IMG/VR virus record: IMGVR_UViG_3300046492_000315 | Location: 1 to 36,814 of that record | Strand: one strand, 5' to 3' | DNA from: a virus | Length of the DNA: 36,814 nt | Part shown: piece after piece, positions 36,437 to 36,814 of the stretch | Position numbering within the stretch: the first letter of the stretch is position 1 | Layout of the letters: the number at the start of each line of letters is the position of its first letter | Position numbers and translations under genes: made by a program | Notes under the pieces: generated by a model | The model's input: only the letters and a program-made list of their open reading frames with translations | What the model was told of the DNA's origin: nothing | Databases searched by the model: none

Positions 36437-36814
36437 TCGTCACCGCTCCATTTAAAAATGACGGGTCCAGGTGGGAAAAAAAGATGTCGGATATTCGCGA
36501 CGTTCACCACATCAGCGTCAGCCGGAAACAGCTCCAGGGCATCAAGTTCGCCCCGGCCACATTCGCGCTTGAGCCGCATCAGTTCGTCCCACGTTATCGC
36601 CGCGACCCAATTGTCGCCCGTGTGTGTGGTGCGATTGACGGACATGCGGATGTGCCCGTTTTTCTCGGTGTAGATTTGCACGAGAAAGCCGCGCGACCGC
36701 CAGACCTCCAAAATATCGGATCGATCCCTCGGCCAGAGTTCGCGCGGGATGGGTTTCAGGAATAGCGGCCATTTGGCGTTTTCCTTTGCCATCGCGCGGC
36801 GGTCGGCAAGCGTG
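36433..36814 (-). CDS. DUF7694-like protein (continues across the contig ends)
   Basis: The product reads RELWPRDRSDILEVWRSRGF, then LVQIYTEKNGHIRMSVNRTT, WVAAITWDELMRLKRECGRG and DVVNVANIRHLFF. This is the DUF7694 pattern, a small phage/bacterial family of unknown role. In this copy an internal ATG lies at 36790-36792. The true start is probably the ATG that falls at 133-135 of the window start, 10 codons further up, making a 129-residue protein on the circle. Confidence 0.82.
   Translation of the reverse strand, partial: TLADRRAMAKENAKWPLFLKPIPRELWPRDRSDILEVWRSRGFLVQIYTEKNGHIRMSVNRTTHTGDNWVAAITWDELMRLKRECGRGELDALELFPADADVVNVANIRHLFFPPGPVIFKWSGDE
36688..36814. repeat. Terminal direct repeat (copy 2)
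   Basis: This is identical to bases 1-127. Together the two copies show that the contig closes into a circle of 36,687 bp. They fall within the DUF7694-like gene and have no regulatory look. Confidence 0.93.

Overview
The window is a complete temperate siphovirus genome assembled as a linear contig. Bases 1-127 are repeated exactly at 36688-36814, so the molecule is circular (or circularly permuted) with a unit of 36,687 bp, and the contig ends fall inside one reverse-strand gene. No bacterial chromosome genes are present. The host is most likely a Pseudomonas or close relative. The phage carries its own MvaT-type H-NS protein, a family typical of pseudomonads, and its attP contains the 3' part of a bacterial tRNA-Ser(CGA) gene. 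The sequence is GC-rich, with GC-rich codon choice throughout. Host assignment is inference.

Layout. (1) A reverse-strand block of seven small genes with mostly ATGA-overlapping starts and stops runs from 941 back across the contig ends to 35564. (2) The late operon on the + strand (984-21172) holds lysis (holin, GH24 endolysin), an HNH endonuclease, terminase (P27-type small subunit, large subunit), an HK97-type head (portal, ClpP-like protease, capsid), head-tail connectors, tail tube, tail chaperones G and G-T made by a -1 frameshift, tape measure, a DUF2460/DUF2163/NlpC-P60/tip-protein baseplate set, and a repeat-containing DUF2793 fibre. One reverse-strand methyltransferase-like moron (9861-10535) interrupts it and carries its own promoter. 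(3) A reverse-strand accessory cassette (21198-22964) encodes the MvaT-like silencer, three small proteins that look like tandem paralogues, and a charged unknown protein. (4) attP (tRNA-Ser 3' part), flanked by 21-bp direct repeats, precedes a tyrosine integrase. (5) The leftward early operon (27679 to 24424) encodes small proteins, a recombination set (YqaJ-like exonuclease with a partner of unknown function), SSB and an excisionase-like HTH protein. (6) The immunity region holds a CI-like S24 repressor, PRM/PR and a YdaS-like Cro. (7) The rightward early operon has O-like and P-like replication genes, then a DUF1367-like gene, a YbcO-like nuclease, a PDDEXK nuclease and unknowns. (8) A structured RNA/terminator is followed by a ParB-domain gene and a Mom-like DNA-modification gene.

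How it fits together. Three similar 15-bp sites with the core AAC-N5-GTTATT lie at PL, PRM and PR, as expected for a lambda-style switch. A weaker match overlaps the moron promoter. Because attP lies just 5' of int, integration would put int beside the host tRNA gene and the MvaT cassette at the opposite prophage end, where lysogenic-conversion genes usually sit. The best candidates for something little described are the MvaT-like plus triple-paralogue cassette, the ParB-Mom pair, and the moron that may answer to the repressor.
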